Positions 1 to 6,493 are shown, counted from the first letter of the stretch. The stretch is 8,721 bases of DNA from an uncultured Corynebacterium sp. (GCF_946221155.1 NZ_CAMIAN010000057.1:1-8721), one strand, 5' to 3'. Translations and numbers: made by a program. Notes: a model not told the origin generated them from the sequence alone.

Positions 1-69
1 CTCCCCTACTGCCCCACAAGCTGCTGCGCCCCCCGACACCACGCCAACAAGGGCAGGCAGGAAGGGGCG
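1..69 (-). CDS. Possible 5' end of a lipoprotein gene (partial, no start codon in frame)
   Basis: Downstream of map on the same strand, one frame reads RPFLPALVGVVSGGAAACGA and continues to the window edge. This looks like the hydrophobic core of a type II signal peptide ending in an A-A-A-C lipobox; the Cys codon is at 16-18. Corynebacteria usually carry a secreted L,D-transpeptidase-like gene after map, so a lipoprotein gene fits here, but that identity is recalled synteny and the catalytic domain is outside the window. The frame is closed by TGA at 70-72 just upstream, with no ATG, GTG or TTG between that stop and the hydrophobic core. A GTG at 71-73 lies in another frame. So this is either a frameshifted gene, a gene with a rare start codon, or a chance match. 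Confidence is low. Confidence 0.3.
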
Positions 70-86
70 TCACCAAGCAGGAAGAG

Positions 87-881
87 CTACTTGCGCGGCG
101 TAAGAATCCGCGGGCCGTTAGCGGTCGCCGCGACGGTGTGCTCCCAGTGCGAGGCGAAGCTTCCGTCCTCAGTCAGCACGGACCATTCGTCTTCCAGCAC
201 GTAGGAATCCGCGGTGCCCAGCGCCAACATCGGCTCGATCGCTAGCACGGACCCCTCCTGGATCTCCGGACCACGCCCACCGCGCCCCTCGTTGGCCAAG
301 TACGGATCCTCGTGCATGGTACGACCAATGCCGTGGCCGCCGTAACCATCGACGATCCACAGCTCCACATCGAATTTTCGCTCGGCTTCCTCGGTCGCCT
401 TCTCCAGTGCCCAGGACACATCCGTCAGCCGGTTGCCGGGCACCATCGCCTTCAGTCCTTCGTACAATACCCACTCGGTCGCGCGGTTCAGGCGGTCGTG
501 ATCTTCTGCGATCTCACCAATCCCGAAGGTCCAGGCGGAATCCCCTACCCATCCATTGAGCGTGGCACCGCAGTCGATGGAGATCAGGTCGCCTTCCTTA
601 AGCACCACGTCCGCGGACGGGATGCCGTGGACAATCATGTCGTTCGGGCTCGCGCAAATTGAACCCGGGAATCCGCCGTACCCCTTGAAGGTCGGGGTGG
701 CGCCGTGGTCACGGATGACCTGCTCGGCCACACGGTCCAGGTCGAGCGTGGTCTTACCCGGCGCTGCGGCCTTCTTGACCTCCTGCAGCGCCAGCCCAAC
801 GATTTCCCCTGCGGCCTGCATTGCATCCAGCTGCTCGGCGGTCTTAGCCGCGATCTTCTTGTTCTTTCGCCTAAAGCCCAT
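87..881 (-). CDS. map: Methionine aminopeptidase, type I
   Basis: This cytosolic metalloprotease removes the initiator methionine from new proteins when the second residue is small. The 264-residue product has the complete pita-bread fold ligand set. The five metal ligands are D103 (SIDCGA), D114 (VGDSAW), H183 (GGHGIG), E216 (AIEPM) and E247 (HWEHTV). The two substrate-site histidines are H85 (VHGIPS) and H190 (TMHEDP). The order and spacing match the E. coli enzyme (D97, D108, H171, E204, E235) with a small insertion between D114 and H183. There is no N-terminal zinc-finger or SH3-binding extension, only a short basic start (MGFRRKNKK). The ATG at 879-881 is preceded by a weak purine-rich site. 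The gene lies 132 nt beyond adk and is separated from it by hairpins, so it may have its own regulation or be partly attenuated. The call is secure. Confidence 0.96.
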   Translation of the reverse strand: MGFRRKNKKIAAKTAEQLDAMQAAGEIVGLALQEVKKAAAPGKTTLDLDRVAEQVIRDHGATPTFKGYGGFPGSICASPNDMIVHGIPSADVVLKEGDLISIDCGATLNGWVGDSAWTFGIGEIAEDHDRLNRATEWVLYEGLKAMVPGNRLTDVSWALEKATEEAERKFDVELWIVDGYGGHGIGRTMHEDPYLANEGRGGRGPEIQEGSVLAIEPMLALGTADSYVLEDEWSVLTEDGSFASHWEHTVAATANGPRILTPRK

Positions 882-924
882 GTGGTTTCGCTTCTGTTCT
901 TTCGGGTTGCTCTTTTATTGGTGA

Positions 925-992
925 CGCCCCCTCGCGGGGCGAATAACCACAAATCCCGCCAGGTCGGACCGTGTGGGGCCGTCTGGCGGGAT
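925..992 (-). promoter_or_regulatory. Two hairpins between adk and map
   Basis: After the adk stop the transcript first meets a perfect 10-bp inverted repeat, ATCCCGCCAG at 953-962 against CTGGCGGGAT at 983-992. It is followed on the transcript by TTTGTGGTTATT. This resembles an intrinsic terminator with an interrupted U tract. A second hairpin follows, CGCCCC/GGGGCG with a 5-nt loop (925-941), with no U tract. The first could be a partial terminator or attenuator that lowers map expression relative to adk, or an mRNA processing or stability element. No separate map promoter was recognised with confidence. Confidence 0.5.
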
Positions 993-1013
993 CAGCGTTT
1001 CTTGCGCGGGTGC

Positions 1014-1559
1014 TTACTTGTCCAGCGCGTTCAGCGTGGTGCAGGAAATGTCCTCCACGGTGCCCTCTGCATCGATGTTCATCAGAACATCCTTGTAGTG
1101 GTCGATCAGCGGGGCGGTCTCGTTGCGGTAGACCTCCAGTCGGGTGCGGATCGTGTCCTCGTTGTCATCGTTGCGGCCGCGGGCCAGCATGCGATCAACA
1201 ACGACGTCCTCGGAGACAACGTAGTTGATGACTGCGTCGAGGGAGTGACCGTCCTCCTGCAGCATCTTCTCCAGCAGCTCTGCCTGCTCAATGGTGCGAG
1301 GGAAGCCGTCCAGCAGGAAGCCGTTGGCGGCATCCTCCTGGTTGAGGCGGTCGCGGACCATGTCAGCGGTGACGGAGGTCGGGACCAACTTGCCAGCGTC
1401 CATGTACTCCTGCGCCTGCTTGCCCAGATCGGTGCCCTGGGAGATGTTGGCACGGAACAGGTCACCGGTGGAGATGTGCGGAACCTTCAGTGCATCGGAC
1501 AGCAGGGATGCTTGGGTGCCCTTGCCTGCGCCGGGAGGGCCGAGCAGAACTAGTCTCAT
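1014..1559 (-). CDS. adk: Adenylate kinase
   Basis: The enzyme catalyses ATP + AMP to 2 ADP and keeps adenine nucleotides balanced in the cytosol. The 181-residue protein has the P-loop GPPGAGKGT at residues 7-15, the AMP-binding STGDLFR at 30-36, and DGFPR at 84-88. The LID is short: RGRNDDNEDT around 127-136 goes straight into the conserved R-x-R-x-x-x-Y segment (R138, R140, Y144). There is no four-Cys zinc finger, as in other short actinobacterial enzymes. The start ATG at 1557-1559 overlaps the secY stop as ATGA, so translation is probably coupled. A GAAGGA ribosome-binding site sits about 8 nt upstream, inside the end of secY. The family assignment is certain. Confidence 0.97.
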   Translation of the reverse strand: MRLVLLGPPGAGKGTQASLLSDALKVPHISTGDLFRANISQGTDLGKQAQEYMDAGKLVPTSVTADMVRDRLNQEDAANGFLLDGFPRTIEQAELLEKMLQEDGHSLDAVINYVVSEDVVVDRMLARGRNDDNEDTIRTRLEVYRNETAPLIDHYKDVLMNIDAEGTVEDISCTTLNALDK

Positions 1560-2890
1560 TTGAGGAATCCTTCGTAGTTAGACTGCATGACTTGCGATTC
1601 GAGTTGCTTGATCGTGGTCAGGGCCACGGACACCAGAATCAGAATGGCGGTACCACCGAATGGCATCTGGCCCTGGCCTCCGGCCTGTGCCGTCTGCACA
1701 CCCATGTTGATGAGGATGTTCGGCAGAGCGGCGATAACGGCCAGGTAGATGGAACCGACGATCAGCAGACGGTTCATCACATAACCAAGGTACTCCGCGG
1801 TCGGGCGACCCGGGCGGATGCCTGGAATGAAGCCACCGTACTTCTTCATGTTATCCGCCTGATCGTAAGGATCGTACTGAACGGAGACGTAGAAGAAGGA
1901 GAAGAAGATGATCAGTGCCACGTACAGCAGAATGTACTGCCACGCTGCCGGGTCCGTCAGCACTGACATGACGTTCTGGTTCCACCAGTTATCCTGACCA
2001 GCGCCTTCCGGGTTGCCGGACTGGATAATCTGAGTGATCAAAATCGGAACAGTCAGCAGAGAGGAGGCGAAGATCACCGGGATAACGCCGGCCTGGTTGA
2101 CCTTCAGTGGCAGGTAGGTGGAGGTCTCGCCGTACTGGCGGCGGCCGATCATACGCTTTGCGTACTGGACCGGAATGCGGCGCTGGCCCTGCTCGATGAA
2201 GACAACACCGACAACCAAGATCAATACGCCGACAACTACACCGGCGAAGACGAAGCCACCAGAGCCGGAGAAGATGGAGGCGCCCTGCGCCGGCAGCGAG
2301 GTGGCGATGCCCGCGAAGATCAACAGCGACATGCCGTTACCGATTCCGCGGTCGGTGATCAGCTCACCCATCCACATCAACAAAACCGCACCGGAGGTCA
2401 TGACCAGTACCATCACCACCAGGCCGAACACGCCGGTGCCATCCTTCAGCACCTGTACGCCCTGGCCTAGCAACTGGCGGCGGTCCGCCAATGCCACGAT
2501 GCCCGCGGACTGTAGGAGCGCCAATGCGACGGTGAGGTAACGGGTGTACTCCGTCATCTTCGCCTGGCCGGACTGGCCTTCCTTCTTCAGCTGCTCGAAC
2601 TTCGGGATCACCACTGTCAGCAGCTGAACGATAATCGAGGCCGTAATGTACGGCATGATGCCGACGGCGAAGACGGACAGCTGCAGCAGTGCACCACCTG
2701 AGAACAGGTTGATCAGCGAGTACATGGCCGAGTTGCCAGTCAGCTCGGAGATCTGCGACTGGATGGAGCCGTAATCCACGCCGGGGGTCGGAATCTGGGC
2801 GCCGATGCGATAGAGGATGATCATCGCAAGCGAGAACAAGATCTTCTTGCGAAGATCAGCGTTCTTGAACGCCGAGGTGAGGGCGGACAA
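1556..2890 (-). CDS. secY: Preprotein translocase channel subunit SecY
   Basis: SecY is the channel-forming core of the SecYEG translocon in the cytoplasmic membrane. Its 444 residues fit the usual ten-helix length. Visible landmarks are: the first helix (about 14-30) then IPTPGVD; the conserved plug and TM2 region INLFSGGALLQLS...GIMPYITASIIVQLL (60-91); MGELITDRGIGNGMSLLIF (174-192); the cytoplasmic loop QGQRRIPVQYAKR (235-247); STYLPLKVNQAGVIP (257-271); and the SecA-contacting loop GFIPGIRPGRPTAEYL (353-368), where R359 corresponds to E. coli R357. The start is TTG at 2888-2890, chosen because a perfect AGGAGG (2897-2902) lies 6 nt upstream and the N-terminus (MSALTSAF) aligns with other corynebacterial SecY. 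A terminator and about 350 nt separate it from rplO, so it probably heads its own unit with adk. Confidence 0.97.
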   Translation of the reverse strand: MSALTSAFKNADLRKKILFSLAMIILYRIGAQIPTPGVDYGSIQSQISELTGNSAMYSLINLFSGGALLQLSVFAVGIMPYITASIIVQLLTVVIPKFEQLKKEGQSGQAKMTEYTRYLTVALALLQSAGIVALADRRQLLGQGVQVLKDGTGVFGLVVMVLVMTSGAVLLMWMGELITDRGIGNGMSLLIFAGIATSLPAQGASIFSGSGGFVFAGVVVGVLILVVGVVFIEQGQRRIPVQYAKRMIGRRQYGETSTYLPLKVNQAGVIPVIFASSLLTVPILITQIIQSGNPEGAGQDNWWNQNVMSVLTDPAAWQYILLYVALIIFFSFFYVSVQYDPYDQADNMKKYGGFIPGIRPGRPTAEYLGYVMNRLLIVGSIYLAVIAALPNILINMGVQTAQAGGQGQMPFGGTAILILVSVALTTIKQLESQVMQSNYEGFLK

Positions 2891-3156
2891 ACTTTGCCTC
2901 CTGTGTAGTTTCTTACCTTCGTGCGGGATCTACTGGCTAGCGCGCCTGCACTTAAAGATACGCCCGCATAGAGGCGACACTAATTGCAACCTGTACAGGT
3001 TAGCAGACAGGACGAATGCTTACGATACCGTACCACCCATAGCGCACTACAAATCCGGCACTATTGCCCTGCCTCAGCCCAGCCTCTGCCCTGCCACTGT
3101 CCCGTTAGTAGCCTTTCGACACCACAGGCAATGGACGTGTAGGCGTCATTAGGCAG
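2891..3156 (-). promoter_or_regulatory. secY upstream region, probable promoter and leader
   Basis: No convincing gene is present. A strong terminator closes rplO just upstream, so secY needs its own promoter here. The sharpest elements are a perfect 14-bp palindrome, AACCTGTACAGGTT at 2988-3001, and the module CTAGCGCGCC-N6-TAAA at 2937-2956, also found before rpsH. Candidate -10 hexamers on the minus strand are TATCTT (2955-2960) and TAACCT (2997-3002), the latter overlapping the palindrome. Neither has a clear -35, so the exact promoter is uncertain. Confidence 0.5.
2988..3001. promoter_or_regulatory. Perfect palindrome AACCTGTACAGGTT (candidate operator)
   Basis: All 14 bases are self-complementary, and the site is about 100 nt upstream of the secY start in a region without genes. 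Symmetry of this kind is typical of a dimeric regulator's operator, and it overlaps a possible -10 (TAACCT). No regulator is assigned. A chance occurrence is unlikely but possible. Confidence 0.4.
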
Positions 3157-3201
3157 AAAAAAATCGCCCCACCAGCGCAACAATGCACTGGCAGAGCGAT
3201 T
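3157..3201 (-). terminator. Rho-independent terminator after rplO
   Basis: On the transcript a 14-bp stem (3188-3201 paired with 3162-3175, four of the pairs G-U) encloses a 12-nt loop and is followed by seven T residues (3157-3163). It starts about 40 nt after the rplO stop. It ends the rpsH-to-rplO unit before secY. Confidence 0.88.
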
Positions 3202-3242
3202 CTTGAAAGCTGAGCCCGGCTAGATCTAGCTAACCGTCTTGC

Positions 3243-3692
3243 TTACTTTGCCTCGGTAGCGGTGCCACCGGCAGCCTCGATCTTCTGCTTTGCAGAACCC
3301 GAGAACTTGTTAGCGGTGACATTCAGCTTAACGCTGATCTCGCCGTTACCCAGAACCTTCACCGGCTGGTTCTTGCGAGCCAGACCAGCTGCAACGATGT
3401 CTGCAACGGTGACGTCGCCACCGTTGGAGAATGCCTTCTCCAGGTCAGACACGTTAACCACCTGGTAGGTGACCTTGGCGGGGTTCTTGAAGCCCTTCAG
3501 CTTAGGCAGGCGCATGTGCAGTGGCATCTGGCCACCCTCGAATGCTGCCGAAACCTGCTTACGAGCCTTGGTGCCCTTGGTACCACGACCTGCGGTCTTA
3601 CCCTTAGACGCCTCACCACGACCCACGCGGGTCTTGGCCTTCTTGGCGCCCGGAGCGGGGCGGAGGTCGTGGAGCTTAATTGGATCGCTCAT
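3243..3692 (-). CDS. rplO: 50S ribosomal protein L15
   Basis: This late-assembly protein of the large subunit binds 23S rRNA. The 149-residue product starts with the family signature IKLHDLRPAPGAKKAKTRVG, then the glycine- and lysine-rich tail that reaches into the subunit (GRGEASKGKTAGRGTKGTKA, about 24-43), then FEGGQMPLHMRLPKLKGF (about 51-68). The C-terminal globular part contains VKVLGNGEISVKLNVTANKFS. An AGGAG site lies 7 nt before the ATG at 3690-3692. Only 2 nt separate it from rpmD, as expected in an operon. It is the last gene of its unit, since the terminator follows at once. Confidence 0.97.
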   Translation of the reverse strand: MSDPIKLHDLRPAPGAKKAKTRVGRGEASKGKTAGRGTKGTKARKQVSAAFEGGQMPLHMRLPKLKGFKNPAKVTYQVVNVSDLEKAFSNGGDVTVADIVAAGLARKNQPVKVLGNGEISVKLNVTANKFSGSAKQKIEAAGGTATEAK

Positions 3693-3694
3693 GT

Positions 3695-3880
3695 TTACTC
3701 TCCTGCCACTTCTTCGACCTCGACCATGTGGCGCACAACGTTGATCTGGCCGCGGACGATCGGGTTGTCCTCGCGGACGACCGTCTGGCCAATGCGCTTC
3801 AGGCCGAGAGAGCGCATGGAATCGCGCTGCTTCGGCTTGGTTCCGACCAAGCCCTTAACCTGGGTGATCTTCAAAGCCAT
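3695..3880 (-). CDS. rpmD: 50S ribosomal protein L30
   Basis: A small 61-residue large-subunit protein of the bacterial type. It shows ITQVKGLVGTKPKQRDSMRSLGLKRIGQ, in which the Lys/Arg-rich turn and the R-x-S-x-x-x-LGL segment are family marks. The ending PIVRGQINVVRHMVEVEEV is also typical. The ATG at 3878-3880 is 3 nt after the rpsE stop, with a G-rich ribosome-binding stretch inside the end of rpsE. The position between rpsE and rplO is the conserved one. Confidence 0.95.
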   Translation of the reverse strand: MALKITQVKGLVGTKPKQRDSMRSLGLKRIGQTVVREDNPIVRGQINVVRHMVEVEEVAGE

Positions 3881-3883
3881 TGC

Positions 3884-4525
3884 TTATGCCCCCTGTCCTG
3901 CTGCACGAGCGCGCAGCATAGCGGCCGGAGCAACCTCGTCCAGGGACTTGCCACGGCGTGCGGCAACCTCTTCCGGACGGACCAGCTGCTTCAGGCCAGC
4001 CACGGTTGCGTGGACAATGTTGATGGCGTTGTCGGAGCCCAGGGACTTCGACAGGATGTCCTGCACGCCGGCGCACTCCAGCACCGGGCGGACAGCGCCA
4101 CCAGCGATCACACCGGTACCAGGAGCGGCGGGCTTCATCATGACGACGCCCGCAGCGTCCTCACCCTGAACCGGGTGGGTGATGGTGCCGTTGATCATCG
4201 GTACGCGGAAGAAGTTCTTGCGAGCCTCTTCTGCGCCCTTCTGGATAGCGGCAGGGACTTCCTTGGCCTTGCCGTAGCCGACGCCGACCATACCCTGGCC
4301 GTCGCCGACGATGACCAGCGCGGTGAAGCTGAAGCGGCGACCGCCCTTCACAACCTTCGAGACGCGGTTGATGGTAACCACGCGCTCGATGAACTGGCTG
4401 CGCTCATCCTGCTGGTTGCGACGATCGTTGCGGCCACCGCGGTCGTTGCGGCCGTTACGCTCGTTGCGCTCGTTCTTGTCGTTGTTCTCGGCGGAGCGTC
4501 CGCCGTTACGTTCACGTCCCGACAT
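3884..4525 (-). CDS. rpsE: 30S ribosomal protein S5
   Basis: S5 binds 16S rRNA at the decoding side of the small subunit and contributes to accuracy. With the ATG at 4523-4525 the product has 213 residues. The double-stranded RNA-binding-like domain begins near residue 44 (FIERVVTINRVSKVVKGGRR), followed by FTALVIVGDGQGMVGVGYGK. The C-terminal domain contains PGTGVIAGGAVRPVLECAG and SKSLGSDNAIN. Residues 4-42 are an Arg/Asn/Asp/Gly-rich extension with near-repeats (NERNERNGRNDRGGRNDRR), longer than in E. coli but usual in corynebacteria. A GTG directly before the ATG (4526-4528) would add one residue. I prefer the ATG because GGAAGG is then about 8 nt upstream and the N-terminus reads MSGRER, like relatives. 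Confidence 0.95.
   Translation of the reverse strand: MSGRERNGGRSAENNDKNERNERNGRNDRGGRNDRRNQQDERSQFIERVVTINRVSKVVKGGRRFSFTALVIVGDGQGMVGVGYGKAKEVPAAIQKGAEEARKNFFRVPMINGTITHPVQGEDAAGVVMMKPAAPGTGVIAGGAVRPVLECAGVQDILSKSLGSDNAINIVHATVAGLKQLVRPEEVAARRGKSLDEVAPAAMLRARAAGQGA
4417..4478. repeat. Short imperfect tandem repeats in the rpsE N-terminal region
   Basis: The motif cgNtcgttgcggcc occurs twice (from 4422 and from 4440), followed by truncated copies (tcgttgcgc, tcgttc). The repeats encode the Arg/Asn-rich N-terminal arm of S5. They look like the product of slippage within a coding region and could vary in copy number between strains. Confidence 0.6.
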
Positions 4526-4565
4526 CACGCGTTCCTTCCGTTGGTGTTGTTCGTGGAGTTGGTCA

Positions 4566-4970
4566 TTAGAACTTCAGACCACCTTCGCGGGCAGCATCAG
4601 CCAGAGCGGCGACGCGGCCGTGGTACTTGTAGCCCGCACGGTCGAAGACTACAGCCTCGATGCCAGCGGCCTTGGCGCGCTCGGCGATCAGCTGACCGAC
4701 CTTCGCACCGCGAGCCTTCTTGTCGCCCTCCATTGCGCGCACATCGGCTTCCATCGTGGATGCTGCGACCAGGGTGTGGCCTGCAACATCGTCGATGACC
4801 TGTGCGTGCATGTGGCGGGAGGTGCGGTGAATGACCAGACGCGGGGTCTCCGGGGTGCCGGAGAGGGTCTTGCGGATACGGAAGTGACGACGTGCGCGTG
4901 CGGTGCGGCGGCGGGTGGAAATATCCTTGCCCACCGGCAGGCGCTTTTCGTTTTGTGCAGTGTTGCTCAT
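4566..4970 (-). CDS. rplR: 50S ribosomal protein L18
   Basis: L18 binds 5S rRNA and helps attach it to the large subunit together with L5. The 134-residue protein has a basic, disordered N-terminus (RRRTARARRHFRIRKTL, about 20-36), then PRLVIHRTSRHMHAQVIDD (43-61). The diagnostic ending is VVFDRAGYKYHGRVAALADA followed by AREGGLKF. The start ATG (4968-4970) shares one base with the rplF stop (TAATG), so translation is probably coupled. A 40-nt spacer separates it from rpsE. The paralogue-free context and full length make the call secure. Confidence 0.97.
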   Translation of the reverse strand: MSNTAQNEKRLPVGKDISTRRRTARARRHFRIRKTLSGTPETPRLVIHRTSRHMHAQVIDDVAGHTLVAASTMEADVRAMEGDKKARGAKVGQLIAERAKAAGIEAVVFDRAGYKYHGRVAALADAAREGGLKF

Positions 4971-5506
4971 TACTTACCCGTCTTTCCGACCTTGCGACGG
5001 ACCTGCTCGCCCTCGTAGCGAATGCCCTTGCCCTTGTAAGGATCATCCTTACGCAGACGGCGGATGTTCGCGGCGATCTGTCCGACCTGCTGCTTGTCGA
5101 TACCTTCGATGGAGAACTTGGTGTTGCCATCTACGGCGAAGGTGATTCCCTCCGGTGCCTCAATCAGCACAGGGTGGGAGTAGCCGAGTGCGAACTCCAG
5201 GTTCTTGCCCTTTTGCTGCACACGGTAGCCAACGCCGAAGATTTCCATCTTGATGGTGTAGCCCTTGGTCACGCCCTCGATCATGTTGAAGACCAGGGAG
5301 CGGGACAGGCCGTGCAGGGAGCGATTCTTGCGGTGATCGTCCGGGCGGGAAACGACGAGCTCTTCGCCTTCCTGAGCCACGGTGATCGGGGCCGGAATGT
5401 CCTGGCTCAGGGTGCCCTTCGGACCCTTCACCTCGACAGACTGGCCGTTGATGTTGATGGTGACGCCAGAGGGGACAGCCACCGGTGCCTTGCCAACACG
5501 AGACAT
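4970..5506 (-). CDS. rplF: 50S ribosomal protein L6
   Basis: A large-subunit protein near the sarcin-ricin loop and factor-binding site. The 178 residues show the two related L6 domains. The N-terminal half has MSRVGKAPVAVPSGV and VKGPKGTLSQ (about 29-38). The C-terminal half has the FxFGVGYR-like stretch IKMEIFGVGYRVQQKGKNLEFALGYSHP, and the ending DPYKGKGIRYEGEQVRRKVGK is the family signature. AGGAGG lies 8 nt before the ATG, in the 18-nt gap after rpsH. Confidence 0.97.
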   Translation of the reverse strand: MSRVGKAPVAVPSGVTININGQSVEVKGPKGTLSQDIPAPITVAQEGEELVVSRPDDHRKNRSLHGLSRSLVFNMIEGVTKGYTIKMEIFGVGYRVQQKGKNLEFALGYSHPVLIEAPEGITFAVDGNTKFSIEGIDKQQVGQIAANIRRLRKDDPYKGKGIRYEGEQVRRKVGKTGK

Positions 5507-5524
5507 GGTTTGGACCTCCTCTAG

Positions 5525-5923
5525 TTACCAGACGTAGGCGAGAACTTCTCCGCCTACACCCTTGTTCTGAGCCTCACGGTCGGTCAGCAGGCCGTGGGAC
5601 GTGGAAATGATTGCCACACCCAGGCCGCCGAGAACCTGCGGCAGCTCGTTGGACTTTGCGTACACACGTAGACCCGGCTTGGAAACACGGCGCAGTCCGG
5701 AGATAGAACGCTCGCGGGACGGGCCGTACTTCAGCTCGATGTCCAGTGTCTTGCCAACCTTGGCGTCATTGACGGTGTAGTCAGCGATGTAACCCTCCTC
5801 CTTCAGAATCTCGGCGATGTTCGCCTTGATCTTGGAGGAAGGCATGGAGACGGAATCGTGGAACGCGTTGGATGCGTTCCGCACGCGGGACAGCATGTCC
5901 GCGATGGGATCAGTCATGGTCAT
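5525..5923 (-). CDS. rpsH: 30S ribosomal protein S8
   Basis: S8 is a primary 16S rRNA-binding protein and, in E. coli, the translational repressor of the spc operon. The 132-residue protein begins MTMTDPIADMLSRVRNA and ends with the conserved ISTSHGLLTDREAQNKGVGGEVLAYVW. The RNA-binding region GPSRERSISGLRRVSKPGLRVY is intact. The ATG at 5921-5923 gives the length of other actinobacterial S8; a second ATG two codons later (5915-5917) would also be possible. There is no well-spaced Shine-Dalgarno: the nearest AGAAAGG is 16 nt away. The ATG does overlap the stop of a nine-codon leader frame. It is the first gene of its unit and follows a 700-nt region instead of the usual rpsN. Confidence 0.96.
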   Translation of the reverse strand: MTMTDPIADMLSRVRNASNAFHDSVSMPSSKIKANIAEILKEEGYIADYTVNDAKVGKTLDIELKYGPSRERSISGLRRVSKPGLRVYAKSNELPQVLGGLGVAIISTSHGLLTDREAQNKGVGGEVLAYVW

Positions 5924-5949
5924 AAGTTTTGACCCATAGCCTTTCTCAT
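5920..5949 (-). CDS. Putative nine-codon leader ORF overlapping the rpsH start
   Basis: The frame ATG...TGA encodes MRKAMGQNL and ends in the sequence ATGA shared with the rpsH start codon. rpsH lacks its own well-placed ribosome-binding site, so re-initiation after this short frame would be a plausible way to translate it. The leader's own ribosome-binding site is weak (GGGA about 7 nt upstream of the first ATG). A second in-frame ATG is preceded by GAAAGG. The evidence is positional only, and short frames arise easily by chance. Confidence 0.3.
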   Translation of the reverse strand: MRKAMGQNL

Positions 5950-5982
5950 TGCGGTTCCCAGCCCACCCAGGATGCGTGTACC

Positions 5983-6018
5983 GCGCGCTTGCTGGCTACT
6001 AGCGCGCCCCATGCTAAA
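5983..6018 (-). promoter_or_regulatory. rpsH operon promoter candidate with GC-rich start region and hairpin
   Basis: On the minus strand TTATTTAGCAT supplies a -10-like TAGCAT (plus 6011-6016), followed by a GC-rich discriminator GGGGCGCGC. No convincing -35 is seen. Just downstream, GCGCGCT (6001-6007 on the complement) pairs perfectly with AGCGCGC (5983-5989) over an 11-nt loop. A GC-rich discriminator is a known mark of stringently controlled ribosomal promoters, so growth-rate control is inferred. The exact start site is not visible. Confidence 0.42.
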
Positions 6019-6493
6019 TAACGTGGGGTGCTCGCCGCCGTGTCCGCGCGGCCGCTCTATTGGGCGAGGGGCCTACAACAAAGTGGTTTGATGTTTACAC
6101 TGCTCACGCTGCCAACCCAGTTTTGGACATGGGGCAACGCAAGACTTGATAACTCTAGCAACCACCTGCAGGTTTCCCCAAATCGCCGTTTCTACTTGTT
6201 GACGCCCCTAGGGCCAGAAATCCAGCACGTCCGTTACATCCCAACCCCAGTCGCTATCAAACCCGAAGGACCCGCTTGCGGACACGCCCGTTCCCGTGGG
6301 CTGGGGCACGGGAGTTCCCGAGCTCACGGATTGAGGGTGGTGCATGAGGTTTCGACAGCGAGCCAATTGTTCAAAATGAGCGGACAATGTGCGTAGCATT
6401 TGTGATACATGAGTGGCGAGACAGAGCCACTAAGGCTCCTCACCTGCACGTTCCATCCGTTACATGAGTTATGTCACACTTTTGCCGCACCTA

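Noticed and set aside
705..1553. A 282-codon open frame on the plus strand
   Set aside because: It is antisense to adk and the end of map and crosses the adk-map hairpins. Its composition (Leu, Val, Gln-rich) is that of a reverse-complement shadow.
4526..4528. GTG as the rpsE start
   Set aside because: The adjacent ATG has better spacing from GGAAGG and gives the N-terminus seen in relatives. The difference is one residue.
3680..4798. A 372-codon open frame on the plus strand
   Set aside because: It lies wholly antisense to rpmD, rpsE and rplR, whose family identity is certain. Long antisense frames are common in GC-rich genes, and this one has no family signature or ribosome-binding site.
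6028..6396. A 122-codon plus-strand frame between rpsH and the secreted gene
   Set aside because: It has no ribosome-binding site, no domain or signal peptide, and a random-looking composition. It also runs across the probable rpsH promoter.
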